Positions 43,068-51,852 of a DNA stretch of 64,000 nt are shown in pieces. The position numbers were made by a program, and so were the translations under genes. Within the stretch, counting starts at the first letter, position 1. Each line of letters begins with the position of its first letter. The notes under the pieces are model-generated. The model saw nothing but the letters and a program-made list of their open reading frames with translations, made no database searches and was not told the origin of the DNA. Origin of the DNA: CAVZTA01 sp963778025 (lineage in GTDB: Bacteria > Chloroflexota > Limnocylindria > Limnocylindrales > CSP1-4); the NCBI GenBank assembly GCA_963778025.1, contig CAVZTA010000013.1, positions 1 to 64,000 of the forward strand, read 5' to 3'.

Positions 43068-43581
43068 TCAGGCGACGGCTTCGGCGAGCTGGGCCTCCTC
43101 GGCCTCCTCGGCGTCCTCGAGCTCCTCCTCGTCCGTCCCGTCGTCGATGCCCGCGGCGATCGCGAAGCCGGCAGTCGTCGGGGATGGGCTCGCTGGCCGG
43201 GATCTCGCCCAGCCGGAGTGCCTGCGCCTCGAGCGAGATGGCCGCGGTCTCGGCCGCGTAGTCCTTCTTGCGCCGGCCGGACAGCATCTCGACCGCGACC
43301 GCGACGATCTCGGTCTTCCAGTGGCGACGGCTCTGGTCGTCGTCCCAGCTCCGTGTCTGGAGGCGCCCCTCGATCGCGACCTGCTGGCCCTTGCCGAGAT
43401 AGCGGCCGCAGGTCTCCGCGAGCTTGTCCCAGGTGACGACGTTGTGGTACTCGCTGCGCTCCTTGCCATTGCCCAGGTACTCGTTCGTCGCGATCGAGAA
43501 CGAGGTGACGTGCTTCCCGGAGCTCGTGCTCCGGAGCTCCGGGTCGCGGGTGAGACGCCCGGTGAGCAGGACGCGGTTCAT
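43068..43581 (-). CDS. ssb: Single-stranded DNA-binding protein, one-base insertion
   Basis: About 170 residues. The N-terminal OB fold is complete: MNRVLLTGRLTRDPELR, FSIATNEY, YHNVVTWDKLAETCGRYLGKGQQVAIEGRLQTRSW. One extra base near 43180 diverts the frame; the other frame gives FAIAAGIDDGTDEEELEDAEE and stops at 43068. The acidic tail ends in Ala-rich sequence and lacks the usual DIPF tip that recruits partner proteins. GGAAGGAG precedes ATG 43581. Confidence 0.93.
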
Positions 43582-43925
43582 CGTCCGAACACTCCTTCCG
43601 ATCGGCCGGCGGGGTCGCGATGGCGCGACGAGTCGAGACGGCCGACCCTGCGTGATCCGGCGGGATCGTCGACGGCGGGCGGGGATGGGGCGCCGGCCCC
43701 GGCGGTCGGGCCTGTGGTGGCTCGGCGGTCCTCGGCGGGATCGGCGAGGCCGGCGGTTCCGGCGGGCAGACGAACCCTAGCCACCGTCGCTTCGCTGGCG
43801 CTTATCCGGGAGTGCACCCGCCCTTATCGGCGCCCCGTCGGCGCCCGTCGCCGCGGCGTTGATGGGACCCACGGGAGCGGCGACCCCGTACCTCCGACCG
43901 CTCCTGACCCGACCCCGCCACCCGT

Positions 43926-43931
43926 TACGGT
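43926..43931 (+). promoter_or_regulatory. -10 box TACGGT just before the GGDEF/HD-GYP start
   Basis: TACGGT is followed by 7 bases and GTG 43939, with CTGACC 16 bases upstream as a weak -35. This supports the GTG as a near-leaderless start. The rest of the 357-base divergent region 43582-43938 holds only the ribosome site of ssb and shows no gene. Confidence 0.4.
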
Positions 43932-43938
43932 TCGGGAC

Positions 43939-45636
43939 GTGTTGCGACTCACGGGGGTCCTGGTCGTCGTGCCCGCGGCGATCGGGCTGGTCACGGCTGT
44001 CGCGTTCGGGACGCTCGCGCCGGTCGTGGACGAGGCCGCGCGTCTGACGCTCGTCGCGGTCGCGGTGGGCGGCGTGGCGCTGTCGCTGGGCATGGCGTTC
44101 GCGTCGTTCGCCTTCGGCTGGCGCTTCTCCAGCCTCGTCAAGGCGGCCGAGCGGCTCGCCGCCGGCGACCTCCAGACGAGCGTCCACGGCAGTGGCCGAG
44201 GCTTCGGCGGACGGCTGGCGAGGGCCCTCGGCGCGATCGCGTCGGCGCTTCGCGAGACCCACGAGTCCGCCACGACCGACAGGCTCACCGGCGTCTCCAA
44301 CCGCCAGGCGCTCCTGGGCGCGCTGTTCACGGAGGTCGAGCGCGCGGCGCGCTATCAGCGGCCGTTCTCGGTCGCCTTCGTCGACATCGACCACTTCAAG
44401 GCGGTCAACGACACCTACGGCCACGCGGTCGGCGACGTCGTGCTGCGGGGCGTCGCCCAGACCATCCGGACGAACCTCCGCGCCACGGACTCGATCGGTC
44501 GGTACGGCGGCGAGGAGTTCATGCTCCTGCTGACGGAGACGAGCCCCGAAGAGGCGACGGTCCTGACCGAGAAGCTGCGGGTCCTCGTCGCGCGCCAGCG
44601 GTTCCCGGTCGACGGGCACGAGCTGCAGGTGACGATCTCGATCGGCATCGCGGGCGGGCTGGGGTCGACGCTGCGGGTCGAGGCGCTGGTGCGGGATGCC
44701 GACGCCGCGATGTACTCCGCGAAGTCGCTCGGCCGGAACCAGACCTACGTGTTCGCCGAGCCCGACGAGGATGCACGGGTCCCCCGGGCCCCGATCTCCG
44801 CGGCCGGGCGCGCGCGGGCGATGGAGCTGGGACGGCAAGCCCGGGAGGCGGCCGCTGCAGCGCTCCATTCGATCGTCGCACCGCTGCCGAACCACCGCGG
44901 GCAGCCGTCGCCGGTCGTCGCGTCGATCGTCGCGGCCATGGCGACGCAGCTGGACCTGCCCGAGAACGAGATCGACCGCATCCGGATCGCTGCGCTGCTC
45001 CACGATGTGGGCAAGGTCGCCGTCCCGGAAGAGATCCTCGAGAAGCCGGCGCCGCTCACGTCGGCCGAATGGCGCACGGTCGTGCAGCACCCGCGCATCG
45101 GCCAGGTCATCCTCGAGCAGGCGGCAGCCCTCAAGGACGCCGCGCCGATCATCCTGCACCACCACGAGCGGTATTCCGGGCACGGATACCCGTTCGGCCT
45201 GCGCGGGAACGACATCCCGTTGGGCGCGCGGATCGTGGGCATCGCGGACGCCTACGACGCGATGACCCGCGACCGGCCGTACAAGGCGGCGATGACCCAC
45301 GACGCGGCTGTCAAGGAGCTGCGACGCCAGGCCGGGACGCAGTTCGACCCCGAGCTCGTCGGGCTGTTCTGCGAGCTCTACGCCGACGCCGCGCCCGAGC
45401 CCGACGCCTCGGTGGTCGCGATGAACGCGGCGATGGTGCCGCCGATCGTGCAGCCCCTGCTGGTGCCGAAGGCATCGCGTCCCCGGCGCGCCGACGAGGG
45501 CGGGCGGACGGCCGCGGCGCCGGTCGACGTGGCGGCATCCTTCGTGGACGAGCCGCCGTCGCCTGCCGACGGTGCCCCGAAGCGGCGGCGACGTCGCCCC
45601 GGCACGGTCGGCGACCAGGGGATGGCCGCCGGCTGA
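43939..45636 (+). CDS. Membrane GGDEF - HD-GYP protein (c-di-GMP synthesis and breakdown)
   Basis: 565 residues. Two N-terminal helices (TGVLVVVPAAIGLVTAVAFGTLAPVV, LTLVAVAVGGVALSLGMAFA) lead into a HAMP-like segment. The GGDEF domain is complete with active-site GGEEF near residue 190, preceded at the right distance by an inhibitory I-site (RATD, five residues, GGEEF). The HD-GYP domain has HDVGK near residue 355, HHHERYSGHGYP and DAYDAMTRDRPYK. A basic Pro/Ala tail of about 70 residues follows. It could make c-di-GMP, degrade it, or switch between the two; all main catalytic residues seem intact. No sensor domain outside the membrane is visible. Confidence 0.9.
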   Translation: MLRLTGVLVVVPAAIGLVTAVAFGTLAPVVDEAARLTLVAVAVGGVALSLGMAFASFAFGWRFSSLVKAAERLAAGDLQTSVHGSGRGFGGRLARALGAIASALRETHESATTDRLTGVSNRQALLGALFTEVERAARYQRPFSVAFVDIDHFKAVNDTYGHAVGDVVLRGVAQTIRTNLRATDSIGRYGGEEFMLLLTETSPEEATVLTEKLRVLVARQRFPVDGHELQVTISIGIAGGLGSTLRVEALVRDADAAMYSAKSLGRNQTYVFAEPDEDARVPRAPISAAGRARAMELGRQAREAAAAALHSIVAPLPNHRGQPSPVVASIVAAMATQLDLPENEIDRIRIAALLHDVGKVAVPEEILEKPAPLTSAEWRTVVQHPRIGQVILEQAAALKDAAPIILHHHERYSGHGYPFGLRGNDIPLGARIVGIADAYDAMTRDRPYKAAMTHDAAVKELRRQAGTQFDPELVGLFCELYADAAPEPDASVVAMNAAMVPPIVQPLLVPKASRPRRADEGGRTAAAPVDVAASFVDEPPSPADGAPKRRRRRPGTVGDQGMAAG

Positions 45637-45707
45637 TCGGGCGGCGACGTCGAGTCAGCCGACGCCCCGGGCGCGCGCCATGCCGCGCCGGCGGCCGCCA
45701 TCGCCGC

Positions 45708-45716
45708 TGCTATACT
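45708..45716 (+). promoter_or_regulatory. Extended -10 promoter before the purine cluster
   Basis: TGC followed by TATACT (45711-45716) is an extended -10 element; no -35 hexamer is seen. It leaves about 195 bases of leader before purA. The leader includes a stem GACCCCG/CGGGGTC (45871-45895 region) ahead of the start. No known purine riboswitch core is recognised in 45637-45918. Confidence 0.45.
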
Positions 45717-45918
45717 CGCCCGCGTCGTCGACCCCCGAGACCTAGCCCCGGGAGGCCCGCCATCGTTCGAGCTGGGAGCGCGTCGTCCGCCCCGTGAGAC
45801 GGACTCGCACCCCTGACCGACCGCTCCGCCGAAGCTCCGGTGGAGGACCGCGGGAGACGTGTAACCAGGACCCCGGCCGCAGGGCGCGGGGTCTTCGCAC
45901 GTCTGAGGGCTCGATCTG

Positions 45919-47232
45919 ATGCCGGCCAGCATCGTCGTCGGGCTCCAGTGGGGCGACGAGGGCAAGGGCAAGACGACGGACTTCCTCGCCGAGCAGACCG
46001 CGATGGTCGTCCGCTACCAGGGCGGCGACAACGCCGGTCATACGCTCGTGCTGGGCGACGAGGTGTTCAAGCTCCACCTCGTCCCGTCCGGGATCCTCTA
46101 CCCGCACATCACGACCGTCATCGGCCCGGGCGTCGTCGTGAATCCCGCCACGCTGATCGAGGAGGTCGACGCCCTTGCGGACCGGGGCATCGACTGCCAG
46201 CGCCTGAGGGTCAGCCGCTCGGCGCACGTGATCCTGCCGTACCACCGCGCGCTCGATGCGGCCCGTGAGGCACGGCTCGCCGGGGCGAAGGTCGGGACCA
46301 CCGGCCGCGGCATCGGCCCGGCGTACGAGGATCGCGCCGCTCGCTCGGGCATCAGGATCGAGGATCTGTGCGACGAGCATGCACTGCGGACGAAGCTCGA
46401 GCGTGTCCTGCCCGAGAAGAACGCCCTGCTCGCGGTGCTCGGCGCCGAGGCACGCTTCGACGTCCAGCCGCTCGTCGACCAGGCGCTTCGCTGGGGTGAG
46501 CGGCTCGCGCCGTACATGGCCGACGGCACGTGGCTCGTGCAGGACGCGCTGGCGCGCGGCGACCACGTCCTGCTCGAAGGGGCGCAGGGCACCCTGCTCG
46601 ACCTCGACCACGGCAGCTACCCCTACGTGACCAGCTCGTCGCCCATCGCCGGCGGCGCGTGCACGGGCGGTGGCATCGGCCCGCTGCAGGTCGACGAGGT
46701 CTTCGGCGTGATGAAGGCGTACGCGACGCGCGTCGGCGCGGGGCCGTTCCCGACCGAGCTGCTGGACGAGATCGGGGCGGGCATCGCGCAGCGGGGCCAC
46801 GAGGTCGGGACGACGACCGGCCGGCCGCGCCGGGTCGGGTGGTTCGACGCCGTGCCCGCCCGCTTCGCGGTCGGCGTGAACAGCGCGAGCAGCATCATGC
46901 TCAACAAGCTCGACATCCTGTCCGGGATCGACCCGGTCCGGCTCTGCGTGGCGTACGAGCTCGACGGCCGGCGGATCGACGCGTGGCCCAGCTCCGCCGA
47001 GGTGCTCACTCGCGCGACGCCGATCTACGAGGACTTCGAGGGCTGGGACCAGCCGATCCACGACGTCCGTGCCCTCGGCGACCTGCCCGAACCCGCCCGC
47101 CGGTATGTGACCGCGCTGGAGGAGCACGCCGGCGCACCGATCGTGCTGGTCTCGGTCGGGCCGGAGCGCACGCAGACGATCGAACGGGCGTGGCGGCCGA
47201 TGCGCCGCCGTGCGGTGGGGATGCCCGCGTGA
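45919..47232 (+). CDS. purA: Adenylosuccinate synthetase
   Basis: 437 residues. The GTP-binding loop GLQWGDEGKGKTTD and IMP-site YQGGDNAGHT stand at the N-terminus; GRGIGPAYEDRAAR, TTGRPRRVGWFDAV and LNKLDILSG follow. It joins IMP and aspartate on the way to AMP. It is the first gene of the cluster, behind a 195-base leader with an extended -10 promoter. Its stop overlaps the purD start (GTGA). Confidence 0.97.
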   Translation: MPASIVVGLQWGDEGKGKTTDFLAEQTAMVVRYQGGDNAGHTLVLGDEVFKLHLVPSGILYPHITTVIGPGVVVNPATLIEEVDALADRGIDCQRLRVSRSAHVILPYHRALDAAREARLAGAKVGTTGRGIGPAYEDRAARSGIRIEDLCDEHALRTKLERVLPEKNALLAVLGAEARFDVQPLVDQALRWGERLAPYMADGTWLVQDALARGDHVLLEGAQGTLLDLDHGSYPYVTSSSPIAGGACTGGGIGPLQVDEVFGVMKAYATRVGAGPFPTELLDEIGAGIAQRGHEVGTTTGRPRRVGWFDAVPARFAVGVNSASSIMLNKLDILSGIDPVRLCVAYELDGRRIDAWPSSAEVLTRATPIYEDFEGWDQPIHDVRALGDLPEPARRYVTALEEHAGAPIVLVSVGPERTQTIERAWRPMRRRAVGMPA

Positions 47233-48562
47233 CCTTGCATCAGCCGACGCGGATCCTCATCGTCGGTGGCGGAGGGCGCGAGCACGCGCTCGCCTGGAAG
47301 CTGGCCGACGAGCCGGGCGTGAACGAGGTCATCGTCGCGCCCGGGTCCGACGGGATCGCACAGCTCGCGCGGGTGCGCACGAAGACGGTCGACACGCTCG
47401 ACGGGGCCGCCGTCGTCGCCCTTGCCCGCGCCGAGGCCGCGGAGCTCGTCGTCATCGGCCCGGAGGCGCCGCTCGCGGCCGGGATCGCGGACGCGCTCGG
47501 CGACGCCGGGATCGCGGTCTTCGGGCCGACGCGCGCCGCGGCGCGGATCGAGAGCTCCAAGGCGTTCTGCCACGAGGTCGCCGACGCCGCCGGCGTCCGG
47601 ATGGCGCAGGCGACCGTCGCCACGACGCCGGCCGATGCCGCGGCGGCGATCCACCGGCTCGCGCAGCGGGGCAACGGGTTCGTCGTGAAGGCCGATGGGC
47701 TGGCCGGGGGCAAGGGCGTCACGGTCTTCGGGCCCGGCCATCCACGTGATGAGGCGCGAGCGATCGTGGAGCGGGCGGCCGCCGGCCCGCTGGTCATCGA
47801 GGAGCGGCTCGAGGGCGCCGAGGCGAGCGTGATCGCGCTGTGCGACGGCAACCGCGCCGTCGCGCTGCCGGCCGCGCGAGACCACAAGCGGTTGCTCGAC
47901 GGCGACGACGGACCGAACACGGGCGGGATGGGTGCGTATTCGCCGCTCGCGGACCTCGACGACGCGGCGGTCGACGCGATCCTCGAGACCGTCCATCGGC
48001 CGCTCCTCGCGGAGCTCGCACGGCGCGGCGCGCCCTTCCGCGGGTTCCTGTACGCGGGGCTGATGCTGACGGCCGATGGACCGGCGCTCCTGGAGTGCAA
48101 CGCCCGCCTCGGCGATCCCGAGGCCCAGGTCATCCTGCCGCGACTCGCGGTCGCGTTGGCGCCGTGGCTTCGCGCCGCCGCGCGTGGGGCGCTGCCGCCC
48201 GATGCCCCGACGCGGCTGCCCGTGCTGCCGGGCGCGACGGTCGGCATCGTGCTGGCCAGCGAGGGCTATCCCGAGGAGCCGCGGCGTGGCGACCCGATCC
48301 GGGGTCTGGGCGAGAGCGGCGACGCCCTCGTCTTCCACGCCGGTACGCGCCGCGACGGCGGGACGTGGCTCACCAACGGCGGCCGGGTCGTGACCGTCGT
48401 CGGCCGCGGCGCGGACCTCGTGGAAGCGCGCGCGCGGGCCGAGGCGGCCGCCGAGCGGATCACGTTCCGCGGGCTCCAGCGCCGCCACGACGTCGCGGTG
48501 CCTGCGGCCGCGGCCGCAAAGCCGCCGCCGGAGCCGCGGAAGCCGCCGGAGCCGCCCGATGA
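47229..48562 (+). CDS. purD: Phosphoribosylamine-glycine ligase, frame uncertain at the 3' end
   Basis: About 444 residues. ATP-grasp enzyme of step 2 in purine synthesis: VGGGGREHALAWKLA at the N-terminus, KADGLAGGKGV, DGPNTGGMGAYSP, ECNARLGDPEAQ. The frame is clean to QRRHDVAVPAA but then lacks a stop and would read deep into purB. In another frame a stop at 48560-48562 overlaps the purB ATG (ATGA), exactly like the other junctions in this cluster. One base is therefore probably missing near 48510, in a run of GCC/GCG repeats. Confidence 0.93.
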
Positions 48563-49926
48563 TCCCGCGGTACACCCGCCCCGAGATGGGCGCGATCTGG
48601 ACCGATGCGGCGCGGTTCGAGCGGATGCTCGACGTGGAGCTGGCCGTGACCCGAGCGCAGGCGCGCCGAGGCGTCGTGCCGGCCGGAGCGTTGGCGACCA
48701 TCGAGGCACGCGCCCGCGTCGACCCCGAGCGCATCGCCGAGATCGAGCGCACGACCGACCACGACGTCATCGCGTTCGTCAGCCAGGTCGCCGAGAGCAT
48801 CGGCCCGGACGGCCGGTATCTCCACCTGGGGCTGACGAGCAGCGACGTCGTCGACACCGGTCTGGCCCTCCAGTTGCGCGCCGCGGGCGAGCTGCTGCTG
48901 CGAGACGCCGATGCGCTCCTCGCCGTCCTCATCCGCCGCGCCCGCGAAGAGGCGAGCACGGTCCAGATGGGCCGGACGCACTCGGTCCACGCGGAGCCCA
49001 CCACGTTCGGGCTCAAGCTGGCCGGCTGGGCGTTCGAGGTCGCGCGCGGGCGGGTCCGCCTCGCGCAGGCCACGACCGAGATCGCGACCGGCAAGATCTC
49101 CGGGCCGGTGGGCACGTACAGCCAGTTGCCACCGGAGGTCGAGGCGGAGGTGCTCGCGGAGCTCGGCCTGCAGGTCGATCCGGTGAGCACGCAGATCGTC
49201 CAGCGAGACCGGCACGCGGCGTTCGTCACGGCGATCGCGCTCCTGGGCGGCTCGCTGGAGCGGTTCGCGACCGAGATCCGGAACCTCCAGCACACCGAGA
49301 TCGGGGAGGTGATGGAGCCCTTCCGCGCGGGCCAGAAGGGCAGCTCCGCGATGCCCCACAAGCGCAACCCGATCCGCTCCGAGCGCGTGGCCGGGCTGGC
49401 GCGGCTGCTGCGCGGCTATGCGCACACGGCGCTCGAGGACCAGCCGCTGTGGCACGAGCGCGACATCAGCCATTCCAGCGCCGAGCGCGTGATCCTGCCC
49501 GACGCGACGATCGTGCTCGACTACCTGCTCGCGACGATGACGAGCCTGGTCGACGGCCTGGTGATCCGGCCGGAGCGGATGCGCGAGAACATCGAGCGGG
49601 GCCTGGGCCTCCACGCGAGCTCGAGGGTCCTGAGCGCCCTCGTCGAACAGGGCGGCCTGCCGCGCGAGGACGCCTATGCGCTCGTGCAGCGCAACGCCCT
49701 CCGCGCCGCCGACGAACGGCGGCCGCTCCAGGAGCTCCTCGTCGCCGACGTCGACGTCGCGGCGCTCCTGGCTCCCGACGACCTCGAGGCGTGTTTCGCC
49801 GACGACGCCTTCATCGCGCACGCCCCCGACATCATCGCGCGTCTCGACGCCCTCGAGGCGGAGCTGCTGGCACGCACGGCGCCGGCCATCGAAGCCACCC
49901 CGGAGACGGTCGATGTTGCGGGCTGA
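48559..49926 (+). CDS. purB: Adenylosuccinate lyase
   Basis: 455 residues. Fumarase/aspartase superfamily; the signature loop GSSAMPHKRNPIRSE is complete, with TSSDVVDTGLALQLR and QMGRTHSVHAEPTTFG upstream. It acts twice: SAICAR to AICAR and adenylosuccinate to AMP. The ATG lies in the purD stop, and the end overlaps purC by 14 bases. Confidence 0.97.
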   Translation: MIPRYTRPEMGAIWTDAARFERMLDVELAVTRAQARRGVVPAGALATIEARARVDPERIAEIERTTDHDVIAFVSQVAESIGPDGRYLHLGLTSSDVVDTGLALQLRAAGELLLRDADALLAVLIRRAREEASTVQMGRTHSVHAEPTTFGLKLAGWAFEVARGRVRLAQATTEIATGKISGPVGTYSQLPPEVEAEVLAELGLQVDPVSTQIVQRDRHAAFVTAIALLGGSLERFATEIRNLQHTEIGEVMEPFRAGQKGSSAMPHKRNPIRSERVAGLARLLRGYAHTALEDQPLWHERDISHSSAERVILPDATIVLDYLLATMTSLVDGLVIRPERMRENIERGLGLHASSRVLSALVEQGGLPREDAYALVQRNALRAADERRPLQELLVADVDVAALLAPDDLEACFADDAFIAHAPDIIARLDALEAELLARTAPAIEATPETVDVAG

Positions 49927-50833
49927 GGCGCTGTTCCTGGCGGCGGGCAAGGTCCGCGACCTGTATCGGCTCGACGAGTATCGACTGCTCCTCGTGGCCA
50001 GCGACCGCATCAGTGCCTTCGATGTCGTCCTGCCCACGCCGATCCCGGACAAGGGCCGGATCCTGACCGGTCTGTCGCGGTTCTGGCTCCAGCAGACGGC
50101 GGACGTCGTCCCGAACCACCTGATCCACACGGATCCCGAAGCGCTGCCGCGCGATCTGATCGGCGAGCCAGGCGTCGTGGACGAGCTGCGCGGGCGGGTG
50201 ATGATCTGTCGGCGAGCCGAGGTCCTGCCGGTCGAATGCGTCGTCCGCGGGTATCTCGCCGGCTCGGGCTGGAAGGAGTACCGGTCGACGGGCGAGATCT
50301 GCGGCATCGCGTTGCCGCCCGGACTGCAGGACGGCGATCGACTTCCCGCGCCGATCTTCACCCCCGCGACGAAGGCACCCCCCGGACAGCATGACGAGAA
50401 CATCCCGTTCGCCCGGGTGGGATCGATGATCAGCCACGAGCTCGCGACCCGCGTCCGTCAGGTCTCGCTCGCGCTGTACGAGCGCGGCGCGGCCATCACC
50501 GAGCGCGCGGGGATCATCCTGGCCGACACGAAGTTCGAGTTCGGCGTGGACCCGCGCACCGAGGAGCTGTTGCTCATCGACGAGGTGCTCACGCCCGACA
50601 GCTCCCGGTTCTGGGACGCCGCCTCGTGGCAGCCCGGCGGGCCTCAGCCCAGCTACGACAAGCAGTTCGTCCGCGACTGGCTGGAAGCGCAGCCGTGGGC
50701 CAAGACCGCACCCGGGCCGGCGCTCCCCGACGACATCGTGGCCGGCACGCGGGCCCGCTACGTCGAGGCGTTCGAGCGGATCACCGGCGCCAGCTTCGAC
50801 CGCTACCTCCAGGAGGACGTCATCGCCCGATGA
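49913..50833 (+). CDS. purC: SAICAR synthetase
   Basis: 306 residues, the longer bacterial/eukaryotic-like form. Blocks: AAGKVRDLYRL, ASDRISAFDVVLPTPIPDKG, ECVVRGYLAGSGWKEY, DTKFEFGVDP and IDEVLTPDSSRFW. It condenses CAIR with aspartate. ATG 49913 lies inside the end of purB; this start is needed to include the LFLAAGKVRDLY motif and gives a normal N-terminus. The stop overlaps purS (ATGA). Confidence 0.96.
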   Translation: MLRAEALFLAAGKVRDLYRLDEYRLLLVASDRISAFDVVLPTPIPDKGRILTGLSRFWLQQTADVVPNHLIHTDPEALPRDLIGEPGVVDELRGRVMICRRAEVLPVECVVRGYLAGSGWKEYRSTGEICGIALPPGLQDGDRLPAPIFTPATKAPPGQHDENIPFARVGSMISHELATRVRQVSLALYERGAAITERAGIILADTKFEFGVDPRTEELLLIDEVLTPDSSRFWDAASWQPGGPQPSYDKQFVRDWLEAQPWAKTAPGPALPDDIVAGTRARYVEAFERITGASFDRYLQEDVIAR

Positions 50834-51111
50834 GCACGCATCGCTTCGCCGTGAACGTGCTGCCCAAGGACGGGATCCTCGATCCGCAGGGTCGGGCCGT
50901 CGAACGCTCGCTGCCGCACCTGGGGGTCGACGGCGTGGCCGACGTGCGCGTGGGTCGGCGGGTCGAGCTCACCGTCGAGGCGGCCGACGAGGCGGCGGCG
51001 CGGGCGGTCGTCGAACGCCTGGCGAGCGAGCTGCTGAGCAACCCGCTCATCGAGCGGTTCGAGGTCCAGCCGCTGGCCGGTGCCAGCTCGCTCACCGGGG
51101 CGGCCCGGTGA
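50830..51111 (+). CDS. purS: FGAM synthase subunit PurS
   Basis: 93 residues. Small homodimeric bridge subunit between PurL and PurQ. VNVLPKDGILDPQGRAVERSLPHLG, VRVGRRVEL and the C-terminal LLSNPLIERFEVQ match the family. It begins in the purC stop and ends in the purQ start (GTGA). Its presence agrees with the short form of PurL downstream. Confidence 0.96.
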   Translation: MSTHRFAVNVLPKDGILDPQGRAVERSLPHLGVDGVADVRVGRRVELTVEAADEAAARAVVERLASELLSNPLIERFEVQPLAGASSLTGAAR

Positions 51112-51852
51112 CCACCATCGGCATCGTCGTGTTCCCCGGGTCGAACCGGGATGTCGATGCCGTCAACGCCATCCGCGTCGCCGGCGCCGAGCCACGGATC
51201 CTGTGGCACGAGGATGTCGACCTTGCCGGGATCGACGGCGTGCTGCTGCCCGGCGGCTTCGCCTACGGCGACTACCTTCGAGCGGGCGTCATCGCGCGGT
51301 TCTCGCCCGTGATGCGCGCCGTGTCGGCGTACGCGGCGGCCGGCGGGCTCGTACTCGGGATCTGCAACGGCTTCCAGGTGCTGGCCGAGGCCGGGCTCGT
51401 GCCGGGCGCGCTGTTGCGCAATCGGGGCCTTCGATTCGTGTGCCGTCAGATCGCCATCGCACCGGAACGCCTGGACACGCCGTTCACGCACCTGGTGCCG
51501 CGAGCGCCGACCGCTGCGGATGCCCGTCGCGCACGGCGAGGGCTGCTACTTCGCCGACGACGCGACGCTCGACGAGCTGGAGCGCGCCGGTCAGGTCCTC
51601 TTCCGCTACGTCACCGAGGACGGGCTCCCGGCACCCGACGGCGACCGCGCGAACCCCAATGGCTCGCTCCGGGCGATCGCCGGCGTGATGAACGCCCAGG
51701 GCAACGTCGCCGGGCTGATGCCGCATCCCGAGACCGCGGTCGAGCCCATCCTCGGCTCGGACGACGGCCTCCTGCTCATCCGGTCGTTCGTCGAGAGCGC
51801 CGGGGTCGTCGGTGCAGCCGCCCGCGAGCCGGCCGTCGTGGGCGCCCGATGA
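51108..51852 (+). CDS. purQ: FGAM synthase glutaminase subunit PurQ, one-base insertion
   Basis: About 248 residues. Class I glutamine amidotransferase: nucleophile C86 in GICNGFQVL, VVFPGSNRD at the N-terminus and GLMPHPETAVEP with the catalytic His/Glu at the end. The frame shifts by one base near 51510, between FTHLVPR and MPVAHGEGCYFADD; the length of 745 bases is one over a multiple of three. It provides ammonia to PurL. Its stop overlaps the purL ATG. Upstream of the insertion the frame happens to continue into purL, which makes a false long ORF. Confidence 0.94.

Noticed and set aside
49676..49912. Upstream extension of purC
   Set aside because: The open frame continues inside purB without purC-like sequence; ATG 49913 gives the normal N-terminus.
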